Notes: a model not told the origin generated them from the letters alone. Counted from the stretch's first letter, positions 30,523 to 39,604 are shown. The stretch: 64,000 bases of DNA from Arthrobacter rhizophilus (GCF_026241105.1 NZ_JAPFFT010000005.1:1-64000), one strand, 5' to 3'. Numbers and translations: made by a program.

Positions 30523-31602
30523 ATGAGATGGGACGCACAGGCACTTTCACCACAACGTGGTCCGGCACCCGGAGACAACAGCAACAGCGTCCTGTCCGGA
30601 GCCGCCCCAGCTCCGGACGCCCTGCTGCCGCTGGCCGGGCTTGTGCGTTCCGTCTCAACCCCAGAATTCTCCGGAGTCACCTTTCATGAGGTCACCGCCA
30701 AATCGGTGCTCAACAAGGTGGCGTTCGGCTCCCAAATGCCCTTCGAATGGACCGTCAACCCTTACCGCGGATGCAGCCATGCCTGCGTCTACTGCTTCGC
30801 CCGCAAGAGCCACACCTATCTGGAGTTCGACGCCGGACACGATTTCGATTCCCAGGTGATAGTGAAGATCAACGCGGCAGAAGTCTTGCGCAAGGAACTC
30901 TCCAAGCCGTCTTGGGGACGCCATCATGTCGCCCTGGGCACCAACACGGATCCATACCAGCGAGCCGAGGGCCGTTACCAACTGATGCCTGGAATCATCC
31001 GCGCCTTGGCTGATTCCGGCACGCCGTTCTCCATCCTCACCAAGGGAACCCTGCTGGGCCGCGACATCCCCCTGCTCAAGCACGCCTCCAGCCAGGTACC
31101 CGTGGATTTGGGCATCTCCTTGGCCATGACAGACGAAACACTCGCCTCGGCTGTTGAACCGGGTACCCCGGCGCCCCGCGCCCGGCTCAAACTCATCCGC
31201 CGGCTGCGCAGGGCAGGCCTGCCCTGCGGAGTCATGGCCATGCCCATCCTGCCTTGGCTGACGGACAGCGATGACGCCTTGGAGTCGCTCTTCGCGGCCC
31301 TGTCCGGCGCTGGTGCCACAGGAGTCACCGCCGGGGCGTTGTACCTGAAGCCGGGCACCCGCGAATGGTTCATGCAGTGGCTGGCGGCCAACCACGCCGG
31401 CCTCGTCGGGAAGTACCGGCGTCTCTACGGCCAAGGCTCGTATGCCCCGAAGGAATACAGGACCTGGCTAAGCGGCCGCATCAACTACTTCAAGGCCCGC
31501 CACGGCTTTTCAGGGAGCAACGGTTTCAGCCACAGGAACGCGGCCGCAGGCAAGGAAGCGGCTGCTTCCCTCCCACCGGCTGGCCAGTCAACGCTCTTCT
31601 AG
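30523..31602 (+). CDS. Rv2578c-family radical SAM protein (SplB-like)
   Basis: A 359-residue radical SAM enzyme related to spore photoproduct lyase (COG1533 type) and to mycobacterial Rv2578c. The iron-sulfur site is CSHACVYCFAR in the first third. VALGTNTDPYQ and LTKGTLLGRDIP are typical of the barrel. The biochemical reaction of this family is not established; SplB relatives repair a UV photoproduct. ATG at 30523 follows GAGG; the frame opens at 30487, but that start would place the SOS box inside the gene. The SOS box argues for DNA-damage induction. It overlaps the converging NUDIX gene by four bases. Confidence 0.9.
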   Translation: MRWDAQALSPQRGPAPGDNSNSVLSGAAPAPDALLPLAGLVRSVSTPEFSGVTFHEVTAKSVLNKVAFGSQMPFEWTVNPYRGCSHACVYCFARKSHTYLEFDAGHDFDSQVIVKINAAEVLRKELSKPSWGRHHVALGTNTDPYQRAEGRYQLMPGIIRALADSGTPFSILTKGTLLGRDIPLLKHASSQVPVDLGISLAMTDETLASAVEPGTPAPRARLKLIRRLRRAGLPCGVMAMPILPWLTDSDDALESLFAALSGAGATGVTAGALYLKPGTREWFMQWLAANHAGLVGKYRRLYGQGSYAPKEYRTWLSGRINYFKARHGFSGSNGFSHRNAAAGKEAAASLPPAGQSTLF

Positions 31603-32039
31603 CCAAGCAGCCCTGAATCCGCCCGCTCCAGCAGGGCCCGGACAATCGGCAGGTCAGCGGGAATCCAGGGCAACGCGAACGCCTCGTCGCCGCTACCAAG
31701 CGGGACCCAGCGAAGTTCATCGTGGTCCTGGAGCGGACGCGGTTCGCCGTCGAGCAGTTCGGCGGACCACACCCTCATGACGGCACGCTCGTTCAAAGGC
31801 CAACCGGCCTCGTCGTCCGCCACCACTTCGGCCCCGAGCCGGACTCTGATCCCGAGTTCTTCGATCAATTCCCGGTGCAGCGCGTCCTCGAAGGACTCTC
31901 CGGCTTCGAGTTTGCCGCCCGGGAACTCCCACATTCCGGCGAATTGCGGTGGAGCGCTGCGCCTGGCGACCAGCAACCGGCTCGGGTTTTCAAGGGAATC
32001 GACGACGGCGGCGCCCGCCACACTTATCAGTCCAGTCAC
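31599..32039 (-). CDS. NUDIX hydrolase (MutT-like)
   Basis: A 146-residue MutT-type pyrophosphohydrolase. The Nudix box runs from GGKLEAGESFEDALHRELIE to EELGI, complete with REx2EE. Flanking MWEFPGG is typical of 8-oxo-dGTP or related (deoxy)nucleoside triphosphate hydrolases that clean the nucleotide pool. Start GTG at 32039, with TAGACT 6 bases before it, hence probably leaderless. Converges on the SOS-linked radical SAM gene. Confidence 0.9.
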   Translation of the reverse strand: MTGLISVAGAAVVDSLENPSRLLVARRSAPPQFAGMWEFPGGKLEAGESFEDALHRELIEELGIRVRLGAEVVADDEAGWPLNERAVMRVWSAELLDGEPRPLQDHDELRWVPLGSGDEAFALPWIPADLPIVRALLERADSGLLG

Positions 32040-32045
32040 CGCAAC

Positions 32046-32051
32046 AGTCTA
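32046..32051 (-). promoter_or_regulatory. Probable -10 element for leaderless NUDIX gene
   Basis: TAGACT on the minus strand ends 6 bases before the GTG at 32039. Confidence 0.4.
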
Positions 32052-32184
32052 TTGGCCGCGAGTCGAGGGATCCTGCCTATGGTGGTTGTCACATGCAGGG
32101 ACATTCGCCGGAGTCGCCCACTAAGCTTGAAAGTCGGATTTAATCCCGTTCATGCGGCCTCCCGCTCACCCCAGAAACAGGACA

Positions 32185-33393
32185 ATGACCACCACTGCAG
32201 TCAGCAAGACCTCCAAAAAGACCGGAAGCCGCCACGTGGCCCTGGCCATCTTTGCCCTCGCCATGGGTGGATTCGCCATAGGGACCACGGAATTCACCAT
32301 GATGGGCTTGCTGAAGGAGATCGAGCAGGGACTCAACATCAGCACTCCGGAGGCCGGGAACCTGATTTCCGCCTACGCCCTGGGTGTAGTGGTGGGTGCA
32401 CCGATCTTCGCGGCGCTGGGCGCCCGGCTCCCCCGCAAGCAACTTGCCTTGGGACTCATGCTGTTCCTGTCCATAGCGAACCTGACGTCCTTCGTTGCAC
32501 CGGACTATGGAACCATGGTGATCACGAGGTTTGCCTCCGGACTGCCCCATGGTGCCTTCTTCGGGATCGCTGCCGTCATCGCAGCGAGCCTGGTTGCCCC
32601 CACCAAGCGTGGCTGGGCAATTTCGATGGTCATGGGCGGGCTCACTGTCGCCAACGTTATCGGCGTTCCCGCTGCTACCTGGCTTGGTCAGACCTTCGGT
32701 TGGCGCTTGCTCTTCGTGGTGGTGGGCATCATCGGCCTAGCCACCAGTGTGCTGCTGTGGAAGTTCGTCCCCTTTGAGCCCGCACACCCCGAGGCGAGCA
32801 TTCGCCGGGAACTTGGCGCCCTCAAACGCATCCAGGTGTGGTTGGCACTGCTGATCGGAATCATCGGGTTTGGCGGCTTCTTCGCCACCTATACGTACAT
32901 CGCCCACACGATGACTTCCGTGGCCGGCATCCCCCAGTCGCTGATACCCCTGGTGGTGGCCCTCTACGGACTCGGTATGGTGGCGGGAAACATCCTGGGC
33001 GGCCGGATCGCCGACAAATCCGTCATGGGAACCATCTACCGGGTCCTTCCGGCAATCGCATTGGCCTTGGTGGTCTACGCCATCGCGGCCCACTGGGCGT
33101 GGTCGGCATTCATCATGGTGTTCATCGTGGGCGGCATCGGCTCCATGCTCATTCCGCCTTTGCAGACCCGGCTCCTCGACGCTTCGCCCGACGCGCCGTC
33201 TCTGGCTTCTTCGCTCAACCATTCCGCTCTCAACATCGCGAACGCCCTTGGCGCGTTCCTCGGCGGCGTGGTCATCGCATGGGGTTGGGGCTACGTGGCC
33301 CCGGCCCTCGTTGGCGCTGTCCTGGCAGTCCTGGGCCTCGGCGTCGCCGGCATCAGCGGTTGGTTGGAACGCAAGAAGCCGCTAGCTGGGTAG
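32185..33393 (+). CDS. MFS transporter, DHA1 type (AraJ/YdhP-like)
   Basis: A 402-residue, 12-helix major facilitator. FAIGTTEFTMMGLL in helix 1 and the A-loop GARLPRKQLALG are typical of the AraJ/YdhP branch of drug:proton antiporter family 1. Relatives export sugars, purine nucleosides or drugs; the substrate cannot be read. The ATG at 32185 follows ACAGGA at 4-5 bases; an upstream in-frame start at 32152 is less likely. It converges with the CDF gene. Confidence 0.9.
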   Translation: MTTTAVSKTSKKTGSRHVALAIFALAMGGFAIGTTEFTMMGLLKEIEQGLNISTPEAGNLISAYALGVVVGAPIFAALGARLPRKQLALGLMLFLSIANLTSFVAPDYGTMVITRFASGLPHGAFFGIAAVIAASLVAPTKRGWAISMVMGGLTVANVIGVPAATWLGQTFGWRLLFVVVGIIGLATSVLLWKFVPFEPAHPEASIRRELGALKRIQVWLALLIGIIGFGGFFATYTYIAHTMTSVAGIPQSLIPLVVALYGLGMVAGNILGGRIADKSVMGTIYRVLPAIALALVVYAIAAHWAWSAFIMVFIVGGIGSMLIPPLQTRLLDASPDAPSLASSLNHSALNIANALGAFLGGVVIAWGWGYVAPALVGAVLAVLGLGVAGISGWLERKKPLAG

Positions 33394-33406
33394 GCCGTGG
33401 AACTGC

Positions 33407-34324
33407 TTAGACCTGGACCCGCTCCACGTCCGGTTCAAGGTAGATGACCCGGGCAATCGGCACCGCGGTGCGGATCCTGAGTTCGGCGTCGTCAATCGCC
33501 TTGGCAATAGCCTGGCCGGTATCCGCTGCGCCCACACTGATCTTCGCCGCAACCAACAACTCTTCCGGGCCCAGGTGCATGGTCTTGAGGTGGATGATGC
33601 GGGTGCCATCGGACTCAATGGCTTCCGTGATGAGTGCGTTGTCCTCTTTGGTGGCGGATTCACCGAGCAGCAAGGACTTGGTTTCCACTGCGAGCACCAC
33701 GGCGATTGCCACAAGAAGCAGGCCGATCATCCCCGTGCCCGCAGCATCCCACAAGCCGTTGCCCGTGATGAGGGTCAGGCTGACTCCGAACAGCGCGAAG
33801 ACGAGGCCCAGGAGAGCTCCGAAATCCTCCAGGAGGATTACGGGCAATTCCGGTTGCTTGGCATTGCGGATGAACTTGATCCAGCTCTGGTTGCCACGCA
33901 AAGGATTGGACTCGTGGATTGCGGTGCGGAAAGAGAACGACTCCGCCACGATCGCACCGAGCAGCACAGCCAGCGGCACCCACCAGAAATCGCCTTCAAT
34001 GGCATGCGGGTGCTGGAACTTCTCCCAGGATTCGTAGAGCGCAAAAAGGCCGCCAACGCTGAACAGCACGATCGAAACGATGAAGGCGTATATGTAACGC
34101 TCACGTCCATAGCCAAACGGGTGTTCGGGACTCGCCGCCCGTTGTGCCCGCTTCCCGCCAAGCAGCAGGAGCAACTGGTTGCCGGAGTCGGCCACGGAGT
34201 GGATCGCCTCGGCCAACATGGACGATGACATGGTCAGGACGAACGCGACGAACTTGAGCACAGCGATCGCCAGGTTGGCACCCAATGCCGCCACTATTGC
34301 CTTGCTACCGCCATTTGCAGCCAC
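33407..34324 (-). CDS. Cation diffusion facilitator (ZNT9/SLC30A9-like)
   Basis: A 305-residue CDF membrane transporter. Helix 2 has AEAIHSVADSGNQ, with the metal-site residues H and D of the family; HPFGYGRERYIYAF follows. The cytoplasmic domain at residues 215-305 ends VIYLEPDVERVQV. This subgroup resembles SLC30A9 rather than canonical zinc exporters. The transported ion is uncertain. Start is GTG at 34324 with GGTGGAG upstream. Confidence 0.9.
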   Translation of the reverse strand: MAANGGSKAIVAALGANLAIAVLKFVAFVLTMSSSMLAEAIHSVADSGNQLLLLLGGKRAQRAASPEHPFGYGRERYIYAFIVSIVLFSVGGLFALYESWEKFQHPHAIEGDFWWVPLAVLLGAIVAESFSFRTAIHESNPLRGNQSWIKFIRNAKQPELPVILLEDFGALLGLVFALFGVSLTLITGNGLWDAAGTGMIGLLLVAIAVVLAVETKSLLLGESATKEDNALITEAIESDGTRIIHLKTMHLGPEELLVAAKISVGAADTGQAIAKAIDDAELRIRTAVPIARVIYLEPDVERVQV

Positions 34325-34425
34325 GAAAGCTCCACCTCTTCTTCAGTTCTGGGGATGTGAGTGAAATCCAGGAACGGACCGCGGCGCCATCTTCCTGCAA
34401 GCAATACCGTACCTTGCCGAAATTG

Positions 34426-35322
34426 TCAGGAAGCCTGCTGGGAGCGCGCGCTGGCGTAGAGGCAGACAGTAGCGGCTGTGCCGAGGTTCAAGCTTTCAGC
34501 CGAGCCGTAGACGGGCACCGCAACACGATGGTCTGCGAGTGCCAGTTCGGAGTCTGAAAGCCCTTGTGCTTCGTTGCCGAACAGCCAGGCCGTCGGGGCC
34601 TCGAGCGGGTAGTCCGAGGGAGCTACCGACGCACCCAGCCGGCGTGCGGCGTTCTCATCCTGAAGCTTGTCCAGATTGAGGGTGCCGTAACCGTCCGCCG
34701 CCAGGATCCCGATGCCACGCTCCTTGCAGAGGGCCACGAACTCCTCGACGTCCGCGCCCAGGACAACCGGCAAATGGAAGAGGGAGCCCGCGGTGGACCG
34801 CACAGCCTTGGGGTTGTAGATATCCACGCTGGAGGCCGTCAGGACCACAGCGTCCGCTCCGGCAGCATCGGCGGCCCTCAGCACGGTTCCCGCGTTGCCA
34901 GGGTCCCGTACCTGGCACATGACGGCTATCAGCCGCGGCCCGGCGTCGAGCACCGATTCAAGGCTCACGTCCACAAAGCTGCAGACAGCCACAATGCCCT
35001 GGGGATTGACTGTGTCCGCCATGGCGGCCAGGACATCGTCATTCGCCAGCCGCAAGGAAACGCCATCGGCGAGCTCTGCCAGTTCAGGGAGTCGGTCCAG
35101 GCAGCTTTCGCTTGCGTAAAGTTCGTGCACGACGCCGGGTGCCCCCGCCGTCGTCCGCTCCCGGTGCAGGACCAGTGCCTCCCGAACCGCTTGGGGGCCT
35201 TCCGCAAGGAACCTGCCCCGCTTTAAACGGGCCGGGCGCCCTGCAAGCTTTGCGACATCCTTGACCCGATCAGCTCGGGGGTTGGACATCGGAAGTTCTT
35301 GCGGGCGCCCGGTTTCGTTCAT
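34426..35322 (-). CDS. TrmH/SpoU family RNA 2'-O-methyltransferase
   Basis: SAM-dependent ribose methyltransferase acting on rRNA or tRNA. The 298-residue protein has an N-terminal substrate-binding domain (about 15-110) and a SPOUT domain with the trefoil-knot motifs VRDPGNAGTVLRAADAAG, AWLFGNEAQGLS and ESLNLGTAATVCLY. The ATG at 35322 has TAAAGT 7 bases upstream, fitting a leaderless mRNA; an internal ATG at 35289 is the alternative. It lies directly downstream of rplT in the same direction. The RNA target cannot be told. Confidence 0.92.
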   Translation of the reverse strand: MNETGRPQELPMSNPRADRVKDVAKLAGRPARLKRGRFLAEGPQAVREALVLHRERTTAGAPGVVHELYASESCLDRLPELAELADGVSLRLANDDVLAAMADTVNPQGIVAVCSFVDVSLESVLDAGPRLIAVMCQVRDPGNAGTVLRAADAAGADAVVLTASSVDIYNPKAVRSTAGSLFHLPVVLGADVEEFVALCKERGIGILAADGYGTLNLDKLQDENAARRLGASVAPSDYPLEAPTAWLFGNEAQGLSDSELALADHRVAVPVYGSAESLNLGTAATVCLYASARSQQAS

Positions 35323-35329
35323 ATAGAGA

Positions 35330-35335
35330 ACTTTA
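35330..35335 (-). promoter_or_regulatory. Probable -10 element for the TrmH-family gene
   Basis: TAAAGT on the minus strand ends 7 bases before the ATG at 35322. It lies between rplT and this gene. Confidence 0.4.
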
Positions 35336-35375
35336 GTGGCTATCGCCACTGTCCCTTGAACTGCGGCTACGCGTA

Positions 35376-35876
35376 CTACTCAGCAGCCTCAGCGGCCGGC
35401 TTCTTTGCAGCCTTGGCCTTGGGAGCCTTGGCAGCGGATTCGTCCTCGGAAACGGAAGCCTTGACGGCCGGAGCAGCCTTCGGAGCAGCTTCAGCCTTGG
35501 CGGCCGGAGCGGAGGTGTCGGCAGGCAGGGAGTCCTTGGCAACCTTGACCAGCGCGGCGAAAGCGTTGGCGTCAGAAACGGCCAGCTCTGCCAGCATGCG
35601 ACGGTCAACCTCGACCTCAGCGGCCTTCAGGCCCTGAATGAGGCGGTTGTAGGTCAAGCCGTTGGCGCGGGATGCAGCGTTGATGCGCTGGATCCAGAGG
35701 CGACGGAAGTCGCCCTTCTTCTTGCGGCGGTCGCCGTAGCTGTACACAAACGAGTGCAGCAGCTGCTCTTTTGCCTTGCGGTACAGGCGAGACCGCTGAC
35801 CGCGGTAACCCTTGGCCCGTTCAAGGACAACCCGACGCTTCTTGTGGGCGTTTACCGCCCGCTTCACACGTGCCAC
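35376..35876 (-). CDS. rplT: 50S ribosomal protein L20, with Ala/Lys/Pro tail
   Basis: Large-subunit assembly protein. Residues 1-118 are canonical L20 ([58 protein letters not shown]). A tail of about 48 residues rich in Ala, Lys, Pro and Glu follows, not found in E. coli L20. The start is GTG at 35876 with GAAGGAG at good spacing. It is the third gene of infC-rpmI-rplT, 117 bases after rpmI. Confidence 0.97.
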   Translation of the reverse strand: MARVKRAVNAHKKRRVVLERAKGYRGQRSRLYRKAKEQLLHSFVYSYGDRRKKKGDFRRLWIQRINAASRANGLTYNRLIQGLKAAEVEVDRRMLAELAVSDANAFAALVKVAKDSLPADTSAPAAKAEAAPKAAPAVKASVSEDESAAKAPKAKAAKKPAAEAAE

Positions 35877-35993
35877 GTGCGTACTCCTTCAAAATTCTTA
35901 TCCCAAGCTGCTACTGCCGGAAACCCGGCCGGCCTGAGAAGGCTTTGGTGTAGTCGGTGGCTACCGGATGGCAGCAACCAGAAAACTTGGAAC

Positions 35994-36188
35994 TTAGATG
36001 CCGAGCATCTTCCTGATGACCTTGGCATCGCCCTTGAAGACGATCTTGTCGCCGGCAAGGCGACGGGTCAGGGTGGAGGACTTGTGCTCCAGGTAGTGGC
36101 GGCGGTTGGCCTGCTGACGCTTCAGCTTGCCGGTACCGGTCAGCTTGAAGCGCTTCTTAGCACCACTGTGGGTCTTCATCTTCGGCAT
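35994..36188 (-). CDS. rpmI: 50S ribosomal protein L35
   Basis: A 64-residue basic protein beginning [15 protein letters not shown] and ending IRKMLGI, a complete L35. The ATG at 36188 is preceded by AAGGAGAT; the longer frame back to 36251 is not used. Second gene of infC-rpmI-rplT. Confidence 0.97.
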   Translation of the reverse strand: MPKMKTHSGAKKRFKLTGTGKLKRQQANRRHYLEHKSSTLTRRLAGDKIVFKGDAKVIRKMLGI

Positions 36189-36305
36189 GGGAACCGATCT
36201 CCTTACGTATCCGCAGACTGGGTCTGCAGTTCTTTCGTGCAACCACCCCATAGGGGGTGACCGCTGCTTTCGTGCCGGGCGGAGGGGATGCCTCCTGCGG
36301 CGTGA

Positions 36306-37439
36306 CTAGTTGGTCTTGCGTGCCGCGGGCTTGGGAGCAGCCTTGGGGGCTACCGGTCGAGCTGCGGGCTTCGGAATCGCAGGCTTGGCCATCGGCTTCG
36401 GCACCGGTGTAGCGACAGGCTTGGGGGCAGCCGGTACAACAGGCTTCGAAGCTGCCTGCTCAGGAGCCTTTACTGGCGCCGGCGCCTTTACTGGTGCCGG
36501 TGCCTTTACTGGCGCCAGTGCGGCAACCGGAGCTGCTTCAACTGCCTCGACAACCGGAGCCTCTACGACTGCGGGAGCCTCTTCCACGACGGGAGCCTCT
36601 ACGACTGCGGGAGCCTCTTCCACGACGGGAGCCTCTACGACAACAGGTGTCTCTTCAACAGCAACCGCTTCCTCAACAACAGGAGCAGCCTCTTCAGCTT
36701 CGGCAACCTCGGCCTCAACGGATTCCGGCGCGGTTTCCATTGCCACCGTGTCCTCAGCCTGGTTTTCCTCTACCTGGGTCAGGAGTTCCGCCGGAACCAG
36801 GTCCGCGAGGGACTGCGTCAAGGGAACATCCTCGCCTGAAAGGTCGATCCGGCCAGCAGCCTTGGCTTCATTCTGGGCCTTGGCTTCTGCGCGCTGCGCC
36901 GCACGGCGGGCCTCGGCCTTTGCCTCGGCCTTGTTCTTCAGCGGGCCGATCACCATGACCATGTTGCGGCCATCGATGCGCGGGCTGGACTCAATCACGC
37001 CAACTTCGGCAACGTCCTCAGCGAAGCGCTGCAACAGGCGGATGCCCATTTCGGGGCGCTGCTGCTCACGTCCGCGGAACTGGATCATGGCCTTCACCTT
37101 GTCCCCTGCGCCCAGGAAGCGAAGCGCGTGTCCGCGCTTGGTCTCATAGTCGTGGGTATCGATCTTCAGGCGGAAGCGGATTTCCTTCAGAACCGTGTTG
37201 GTCTGGTTCTTACGGGCCTCACGGGCTTTGACAGCGGCTTCGTACTTGTACTTGCCGAAGTCCATCAGCTTGCACACCGGAGGCTTGGCCTGCGGTGCAA
37301 CTTCAACGAGATCCAGATCAGCCTCGGCAGCAAGACGCAGAGCGTCCTCGATACGGACGATTCCAACCTGTTCGCCGGCAGGGCCGACCAAACGCACCTC
37401 GGGGACGCGGATACGCTCATTGATTCTTGGCTCGCTAAT
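36306..37439 (-). CDS. infC: Translation initiation factor IF-3 with long C-terminal extension
   Basis: Prevents premature subunit joining and checks initiator tRNA. Residues 1-180 are a normal two-domain IF-3 ([51 protein letters not shown]). A tail of nearly 200 residues follows, acidic Glu/Val/Ala/Pro repeats and then basic Pro/Ala/Lys repeats, which doubles the normal length. The start is read as ATT at 37439, 7 bases after AGGAG, matching the AUU start that lets IF-3 control its own synthesis in E. coli. No ATG or GTG lies nearby in frame. It heads infC-rpmI-rplT. Confidence 0.95.
   Translation of the reverse strand: MSEPRINERIRVPEVRLVGPAGEQVGIVRIEDALRLAAEADLDLVEVAPQAKPPVCKLMDFGKYKYEAAVKAREARKNQTNTVLKEIRFRLKIDTHDYETKRGHALRFLGAGDKVKAMIQFRGREQQRPEMGIRLLQRFAEDVAEVGVIESSPRIDGRNMVMVIGPLKNKAEAKAEARRAAQRAEAKAQNEAKAAGRIDLSGEDVPLTQSLADLVPAELLTQVEENQAEDTVAMETAPESVEAEVAEAEEAAPVVEEAVAVEETPVVVEAPVVEEAPAVVEAPVVEEAPAVVEAPVVEAVEAAPVAALAPVKAPAPVKAPAPVKAPEQAASKPVVPAAPKPVATPVPKPMAKPAIPKPAARPVAPKAAPKPAARKTN
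36463..36516. repeat. 18-base tandem repeat in the infC tail
   Basis: Three copies of GG(A/C/T)GCCTTTACTGG(C/T)GCC at 18-base period. They encode the Pro-Val-Lys-Ala-Pro-Ala repeat in the basic part of the IF-3 tail. Confidence 0.9.
36556..36663. repeat. 36-base tandem repeat in the infC tail
   Basis: Two exact 36-base copies (36556-36591 and 36592-36627) and one degenerate copy (36628-36663). Each encodes 12 residues of a Val/Glu/Ala/Pro-rich unit ([12 protein letters not shown]). Confidence 0.9.
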
Positions 37440-37777
37440 GTCAAAGCTCCTGTTGTTGTGATGAGTATTCCACCGGCAAATAGAGAAGGCCCCCAATTGC
37501 TGGCGCAATCGAAGGCCTCGAAAGATCGGATACAGCCCCTCGATGGAGGCGTTCGCACCATCCAAGGCATACCTTGAACGGTGTCCGACCAGGTACCCGG
37601 CAACTTACATCCCCGAAGGGAAACGGCTGACGCGGGTGGGAGAGAACTCCGCTTGCAAACTGAAAACCAATTCTACAGAAATCGTCCACCAACCGCACAT
37701 TAACGATGGGTGGCCGAATACTGCGTTAGCCATAGACAAATGGCGACTTCCAGTCGGTCTGTGACAAGCTTACCAGC
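37440..37777 (-). promoter_or_regulatory. infC leader and shared intergenic region
   Basis: This 338-base gap has no gene. On the minus strand TAGAAT (37675-37670) is a probable -10 for infC and leaves a leader of about 225 bases. Near the gene, AGGCC (37487-37491) and GGCCT (37514-37518) enclose ATTGC/GCAAT arms, followed by TCTCTATTT, a possible attenuator. The right end is the promoter region of the divergent DUF1844 gene. Confidence 0.5.
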
Positions 37778-38164
37778 ATGAGCACTTCAGACAGCAATTC
37801 CCTCCACCACGAGCCCGCCGGTACTGACGCCGGAGTAAGCCAGCAGATCCGCGACATTTCGGAAGTTCCGGCTGTTGAGGTCATCACCACTGGCGCCGTT
37901 CACCTCATGAGCGCAGCGGCTGTCAAGGTGGGCTTGGCCGACGACCCCGAGGCTGAGGGACTCAAGGACCTGGACGAAGCCCGCAAACTGATCACCGCCT
38001 TGGCCGGGCTGGTTACGGCCGCTGCACCGGAAATCGGTTCACAGCATGCCGGCCCCTTGCGCGATGGCCTGCGTTCCCTCCAGCTCGCATTCCGCGAAGC
38101 TTCGCTGATCCCGGACGAGCCAGGCAAGGGCCCGGGCGAAAAGTTCACCGGCCCGGTCAACTGA
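37778..38164 (+). CDS. DUF1844 domain protein
   Basis: A 128-residue protein of the DUF1844 family. The conserved part is VEVITTGAVHLMSAAAVKVGL, then DLDEARKLITALAGLV near residues 65-85, probably helical. The function is unknown. It is commonly found beside infC in actinobacteria and is divergent from it here. A strong hairpin follows. Confidence 0.85.
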   Translation: MSTSDSNSLHHEPAGTDAGVSQQIRDISEVPAVEVITTGAVHLMSAAAVKVGLADDPEAEGLKDLDEARKLITALAGLVTAAAPEIGSQHAGPLRDGLRSLQLAFREASLIPDEPGKGPGEKFTGPVN

Positions 38165-38186
38165 CCCGGACTCACCTGTTAGACCG

Positions 38187-38223
38187 CGACGGCGGGCTGG
38201 CCTTCCTGGCCAGCCCGCCGTCG
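38187..38223. terminator. Bidirectional hairpin between DUF1844 gene and MFS gene
   Basis: A perfect 16-base-pair stem, CGACGGCGGGCTGGCC (38187-38202) with GGCCAGCCCGCCGTCG (38208-38223), loop TTCCT. It lies between two converging genes. No U-tract. Confidence 0.75.
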
Positions 38224-38269
38224 TCGTATCCTGGCGGTTTATGCGCCACAGCCGCGTTCGCGGCGCAAC

Positions 38270-39604
38270 TCAGTTGGCGGGATCCCCCGCGCCGGCCTGG
38301 GCGATAGTCATGATCCGGCGCCGACGCAGCTGGAGGAACAGCCCGGCAAGGCACAGCACCACTCCCGCTGTCCCAATTGCCACGAATCCTGCCCACGGTC
38401 CCACCCCGTCGATAAAAAGCCCGGCGACCGGCGAACCGAAGGCCACGCCCGCGGTCAACGCCGAGCCATACCAGCCCATTGCCTCGCCGCGCCGGTCCTC
38501 ATCCACGATGTCCGCGACTTTTTCAGAGGCTGCGGACAGCACCGGCGCGCAAAGCAGACCCGGCAGAAGGGACAACAAGGCAAGGGTCCACGTGTCCCCG
38601 GCGAAGCCCATCGGAATGGTCAGGGCCGCCATGCCCAGCAGGAGCAGGATCGGCGAGACGGGCCGGTGCATCGCTCCGTAAATGAGTCCGCCGACTACCG
38701 ATGAGGCGCACCAGAAGAAGAAAACAATCCCGATCTCGCTCTCGTGCCCGCCGCGCTGCAATACCGCCACGATTCCGACGTCGGTTCCGCTCAGGACCAT
38801 GCCCGATCCTGCGGCAACGGCGAACACCGCGGCCACTGCCGCGGTGAACCAAGTGAAGTTCCTCGCCATCTTTCCCCGCAATCCGGAAGGCTGGGAAGCC
38901 GCCTGGGCCATCTCCGAAGCAGCCTCCTGGAGATGGGCCGGAGCCGATGCCACAACGGCAGCTTCGGCGGCGTGGAGCTCGTCGGCGTCGCGGTCAGCCG
39001 CTTGGCTGGCATCCAGGACATCATCGCTGCGGGTGGGCGGGTTGAACCACAGAAGGAAAAGCCCGGCGGCCGACGTGCAGACGCCCACGATGGTCAGGCC
39101 CAGGACGGTGAACCCGCTCGTGGCCACAACCGCGCCCACTGCGGGGCCGATCATGAAGACCACTTCGGTGGCGATCGAATCCAAGGCGTACGCGGAACGC
39201 CGTTGCTCACCATCTACCAGCACGCCGAGCGACTGGCGGATGACACTGAAGATCGGCAGCGTCAGCAGGCCACCGATGAAGACGAGGGGCAGGATCCATT
39301 CGTAGCTCACGTGCGGGACAACGGACCAAATGACCAGTTCCGAGACCACGGAAGGGATGAGCGCCTTGCGCAGGCCAACAGTGTCCACGCGGCGCCCGCG
39401 CCACGGAGCGCCAATCGCAATGCCGATGGTGAATACCGCGGCGGCAGCACCGGCGGCAGCGTATCCCTTGCCCAAGGTCAGCACGATGTGCAGGGTGAGC
39501 AGAACCCCTGCTGCCGAGTGCGGTATTCGGGCAACCATGCCCACCAGCAGGAGACGCCGCACGGACGTGATGGACAGCATCTCCCGGTAGAGAGAGAAAT
39601 TCAC
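38270..39604 (-). CDS. MFS transporter
   Basis: A 444-residue major facilitator with 12 predicted helices and a long hydrophilic central loop (about residues 190-250, Ala/Glu/Asp-rich). The A-loop region is GAPWRGRRVDTVGLRKAL and the second half contains DEDRRGEAMGWYGSALTAG. The substrate is unknown; the layout resembles drug-efflux-type members. Start GTG at 39604 with GAGGATAT upstream. It lies 58 bases after sseB in the same direction and may be cotranscribed. Confidence 0.88.
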   Translation of the reverse strand: MNFSLYREMLSITSVRRLLLVGMVARIPHSAAGVLLTLHIVLTLGKGYAAAGAAAAVFTIGIAIGAPWRGRRVDTVGLRKALIPSVVSELVIWSVVPHVSYEWILPLVFIGGLLTLPIFSVIRQSLGVLVDGEQRRSAYALDSIATEVVFMIGPAVGAVVATSGFTVLGLTIVGVCTSAAGLFLLWFNPPTRSDDVLDASQAADRDADELHAAEAAVVASAPAHLQEAASEMAQAASQPSGLRGKMARNFTWFTAAVAAVFAVAAGSGMVLSGTDVGIVAVLQRGGHESEIGIVFFFWCASSVVGGLIYGAMHRPVSPILLLLGMAALTIPMGFAGDTWTLALLSLLPGLLCAPVLSAASEKVADIVDEDRRGEAMGWYGSALTAGVAFGSPVAGLFIDGVGPWAGFVAIGTAGVVLCLAGLFLQLRRRRIMTIAQAGAGDPAN

